64,000 nt of DNA from Halorussus salinisoli (GTDB lineage Archaea; Halobacteriota; Halobacteria; Halobacteriales; Haladaptataceae). Numbering within the stretch: the first letter of the stretch is position 1; each line of letters starts with the position of its first letter. A program made the translations under genes and the position numbers. The stretch spans positions 1 through 64,000 of the forward strand of contig SZNP01000006.1 in the NCBI GenBank assembly GCA_005239435.1. Direction: 5' to 3'. Positions 61,639 through 64,000 of the stretch are shown here, in pieces. The notes under the pieces are model-generated. The model searched no databases. It saw nothing but the letters and a program-made list of their open reading frames with translations, and was not told the DNA's origin.

Positions 61639-62164
61639 CGCCGCCACCTCGGGAGATTCATGGTCGGACGTACCGCCGCTGGAGCGAAAAAACTCCCGCT
61701 TGACGGTCGAAGGGCGACGACTGCCAGGAAATCGCCAGCCAGAGCGCCGACGCCGCGTATTCTCACGACGTGCGGTCGCCGACGACGGAGGACGCCTCGC
61801 GGACTCGCGGCGCGACCGCGGTGACTAGCAGCGACAGCTCTCGATTCCTTTAGCAGTCGATGGTATCACGGTTTCTCTATTCAGAGGTACGTGTGAACCT
61901 CGCAGCAAGTACAGACGAAGAACTAGTTGCACACTGCCGAGCAAGCATAATACTCCAATACGTGAAACCGTATGACCAACCCTGTTAGGCAATATTTTTG
62001 TTTCTAAGGAGTGCCTATACGTTCGTCTAGTTATTGCGAATGTTGTCTTAGGGGTTGGTGCGCGCTGTCGCGGTGCGGGGTGGTGCCGTGCGGTCTTCCG
62101 TGATTCGAGCGATAGCTAGCCTCGAGTACGCTCACTCACGAAAACGAGAAAAAAGACGAGTCGG
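61639..62164. other. Intergenic region, mostly without recognisable features
   Basis: The stretch from 61840 to 62050 is AT-rich for this genome and contains no coding frame I trust. A 31-codon frame from a GTG at 61891 exists but has poor codon bias. Element copy F, short and reversed, lies at 62056-62122. Confidence 0.45.
62056..62122 (-). repeat. Dispersed intergenic element, copy F (reverse, truncated)
   Basis: Read on the minus strand: GGCTAGCTATCGCTCGAATC, then AGACCGCACGGCACCACCCC, GCACCGCGACAGCGCGCACC. It has the 5' part and CCGCAC units of the family but lacks the CCTCCCCAACCTC block and the palindrome. Confidence 0.5.
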
Positions 62165-63694
62165 CTACTGCTTCGGTGCCGCGCCCTGCCGAACGTCCGA
62201 GAGGTCCGAGACGGTCGGCGCGTTCACGATGACGACCGTGTCGCCCTTCTGCTGAACGTAGAAGGCGTCGGCGAAGCCGTTGCCCTCGATGCGCCACGTG
62301 TTCGGGCGTCCGTCTACCTTCGTGGCGTCGTTGTACTCCAGGACTTGGCGGTAGCCCTCGACGAACTCCGCGGCGTCCTGTTCGGAGTCCCAGACCGACT
62401 TCCAGACGTAGCCCGTCTCGTTGGCCTTCGCCACGTCGTTGGTGTAGACGGCGAGTTTGTCGCCGTCCCACCCGGCCGAGTACGTGCTGTTGTAGTTCAG
62501 CGGGTCGAACTGCCGGACCTGGTCGGTCCCCTGTTTCGTGTTGAAGAACTCCCGGGCCGGAACGATTTGAGTCTGGCCCTGACTCGGGTAGTAGGGGTAC
62601 ATGAACATCGCGAAGATGCCCGCTTCGCCGACGCTACCGTAGCTCGGACGACCCTGTAGTTCGAGTCGCTCCCAACCGTTGCTGGTCCGGTCTTCGAGGT
62701 CGAACTCGGCCGGAGAGTCCTTCCCGTACTTGTCGGGATGGATGACCTGCTCGGTGCTCGCGGGCGGGTTCTCGTAGAGGTCGTTGACTGCCTCCCAGCC
62801 ACCGCGTTGCTGGACCCCGCGGACGAACGGCGGACCGTCGCTGTACGGTTGGAACTTGATGAGGTACGGACCGATGTTGGCGAGGTCGCCGCTGGTCCCC
62901 GACCCGGAGTCGGACAGACAGTCGCCGTTCCACTCGTCCTTGCATCGCTCGGAGTAGAGGTGGTCGACGTAGTTGCCGTCGCCCTCGATGACGCCGTCCT
63001 TGGCGTTGTGGAGTTCACGCGTGGACTGGTCGAACTTCGAGAGGTTGAACTTCTGGTCCTGAAGCGCGTGGAACAGTTCCTGCGAGAGCGTAATCTCGTC
63101 GAGTTTCGGCGTCGAAGCGTTCTCCGAGACGACGACGATCTTCTCCTCGCTCGGACTGTAGAAGCCGCCGACCGACGACCCGGAGTTGCGGTTCTGGACC
63201 GCGATAGAGTCGGTCGACTCGCCGATCATGAACAGCGATTCGTACTTCACGTTGTCGAACAGTCGCCGGTCGTCGGGCGTCGAGCGGTCGTTCTGGTTCG
63301 ACCGGAACTCCTCGCGGGTCTGGATTTCGACCGGAACCCGTTCTTCGAATTCGAGTTGCCGGATTCGCTCGACGCGGGCCATCGCGCGAGCGACCGTCTT
63401 GTCGAGTTCGGTGTCGTTCAGTCCGTCCTCGGGGTTCACATCGATGGTCTCGTTGTACCAGTAGCCCGCCTCCCAACCGATGACGTCGGACTCGGGGTCG
63501 TCGGGCTTGACGACCTGTTGGCTCGATTGCTCGGTCGTCGCGTCCGACTCGGAATCGGACTGGGTCGTCTCGTCCGCCGTCGGAGGTACCGTCGTCTCGG
63601 CTGCCGTATCGGTCGTCGTCCCCGCGCCGGGGGCCTGCGAACACCCCGCGACGACGAGCATGAGAGCGACCGCGATTGCGATAGTCGTACGCAT
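62165..63694 (-). CDS. Hvo_1808-family surface lipoprotein
   Basis: A 509-residue exported lipoprotein. The signal ends in VVAGC (Cys18), followed by a Thr/Ser/Asp-rich linker (about 22-62). The large extracellular domain matches the haloarchaeal Hvo_1808 family: WEAGYWYNETIDVNPEDGLN, ERIRQLEFEERVPVEI, YSPSEEKIVVVSEN, and LSQELFHALQDQKFNLS. The last motif looks like a zinc-protease helix (HExxH) in which the first His is Gln, so catalysis is doubtful. FMYPYYPSQGQ and the C-terminal GDTVVIVNAP are also typical. Function unknown. Confidence 0.85.
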   Translation of the reverse strand: MRTTIAIAVALMLVVAGCSQAPGAGTTTDTAAETTVPPTADETTQSDSESDATTEQSSQQVVKPDDPESDVIGWEAGYWYNETIDVNPEDGLNDTELDKTVARAMARVERIRQLEFEERVPVEIQTREEFRSNQNDRSTPDDRRLFDNVKYESLFMIGESTDSIAVQNRNSGSSVGGFYSPSEEKIVVVSENASTPKLDEITLSQELFHALQDQKFNLSKFDQSTRELHNAKDGVIEGDGNYVDHLYSERCKDEWNGDCLSDSGSGTSGDLANIGPYLIKFQPYSDGPPFVRGVQQRGGWEAVNDLYENPPASTEQVIHPDKYGKDSPAEFDLEDRTSNGWERLELQGRPSYGSVGEAGIFAMFMYPYYPSQGQTQIVPAREFFNTKQGTDQVRQFDPLNYNSTYSAGWDGDKLAVYTNDVAKANETGYVWKSVWDSEQDAAEFVEGYRQVLEYNDATKVDGRPNTWRIEGNGFADAFYVQQKGDTVVIVNAPTVSDLSDVRQGAAPKQ

Positions 63695-63843
63695 TAGCTG
63701 TGACCATGACGTAGGTCTACACCGTCAAAAACCTCTTGATAGCGAGGTGAAATCAATGCAGTAACCTGAATGGGCGACGATTGCCGACGGAGGGGACCGA
63801 ATCGTCGGAAAACGTTTTTGGCCCCGAATTGCTACTTTCGAAC

Positions 63844-64000
63844 ATGAAGTTCGACCCAGATTCGACGGCAGTCGTGGTCGTGGACGTGCAGAACGGCTTC
63901 TGCCACCCCGACGGAAGCCTCTATTCGCCCGCCAGCGAGGAGGCCGTCGCCGACGTGACCGAGGTGGTCTCGGCCGCCCGCGACGCGGGCGCGTCCGTGG
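63844..64000 (+). CDS. pncA: Isochorismatase-family hydrolase, probable nicotinamidase (runs off right edge)
   Basis: Only the first 52 codons are present. The start, MKFDPDSTAVVVVDVQNGFC, has the catalytic Asp of the cysteine-hydrolase family (VVDVQNGF), then HPDGSLYSPASEEA typical of archaeal nicotinamidases. The position about 2 kb from pncB supports nicotinamide to nicotinate conversion for NAD salvage. The catalytic Cys and Lys are beyond the edge, so other isochorismatase-like activities remain possible. Confidence 0.75.
   Translation, partial: MKFDPDSTAVVVVDVQNGFCHPDGSLYSPASEEAVADVTEVVSAARDAGASV

Noticed and set aside
61891..61986. A 31-codon frame from a GTG
   Set aside because: Third positions are not G/C biased and there is no known motif or neighbour support.

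Overview
The window is chromosomal DNA of a haloarchaeon (class Halobacteria). The DNA is GC-rich with strong G/C third-position bias. The proteins are very acidic. Many genes look leaderless, with a TATA-like box about 25-35 bases before the start codon. Haloarchaeal or archaeal markers include a doublet histone, RPA-type single-strand binding protein, aIF2-beta fused to a TRAM domain, archaeal class I CCA transferase, MptD, archaeal RNase P RNA, an intron-containing tRNA, a PGF-CTERM surface protein, and the haloarchaeal families DUF5789, DUF5790 and Hvo_1808.

Layout. 1-3.1 kb: the end of acetyl-CoA synthetase, then a tightly coupled operon of DUF4212 subunit, sodium/solute symporter, universal stress protein and small membrane protein, which reads as acetate uptake. 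3.8-14.2 kb: mutL, metY, a sirtuin, KDG kinase, a PGF-CTERM surface protein, a flavin disulfide reductase overlapped by a 57-codon YHS/TRASH-like gene, a membrane protein and a FlaD/E-domain protein. 14.2-18.6 kb: a frameshifted HNH endonuclease gene and a 1189-residue PAS/GAF histidine kinase. 18.8-26 kb: a DUF6544-like protein, an intron-containing tRNA(CAU), tRNA-Asn, cca, a lipoprotein metalloprotease with two domains, a DUF5518-like membrane protein, a Tat-exported subtilase and an M29 aminopeptidase. 26.3-32.3 kb: valS, gnd, doxX, a PfpI-like protein and a membrane-anchored [2Fe-2S] ferredoxin.

32.3-44.6 kb is the most specialised region. Two clearly paralogous MATE exporters and a tRNA-Arg bracket a six-gene operon (dat-ddc-iucA-iucB-iucD-iucC) for a citrate/1,3-diaminopropane hydroxamate siderophore of the schizokinen/rhizobactin type. 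Five of the six genes start on or within the stop of the previous gene. Two palindromes matching DtxR/IdeR-type iron boxes lie upstream of dat.

44.6-51.5 kb: an ornithine cyclodeaminase/alanine dehydrogenase homologue, DUF5789, a creatininase-family amidohydrolase, DUF5790, a CBS protein, mptD divergent from aIF2-beta, two small membrane proteins, azf (NAD-dependent glucose-6-phosphate dehydrogenase) and a DUF309 protein. 51.6-58.8 kb: tRNA-Arg(GCG) with a nearby duplicate of its 3' end, a Tat lipoprotein, rpa2, a histone gene overlapping a histone-deacetylase-family gene, and a Zn/Cd-type P1B ATPase. 58.8-64 kb: a 38-codon membrane-protein gene, RNase P RNA, an AMMECR1 protein, pncB, an Hvo_1808-type lipoprotein and the start of a pncA-like gene.

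Working together: azf and gnd would supply the oxidative pentose phosphate pathway; pncA and pncB NAD salvage; histone, deacetylase and RPA form a chromatin/replication block; tRNA-Asn, tRNA(CAU), cca and rnpB are tRNA maturation functions. Between the genes lies a dispersed family of about 65-160 bp elements in at least six places and both orientations. They share an ordered motif set and, in three copies, a perfect 11-14 bp GC hairpin with a three-base loop. I cannot assign these to a known element.
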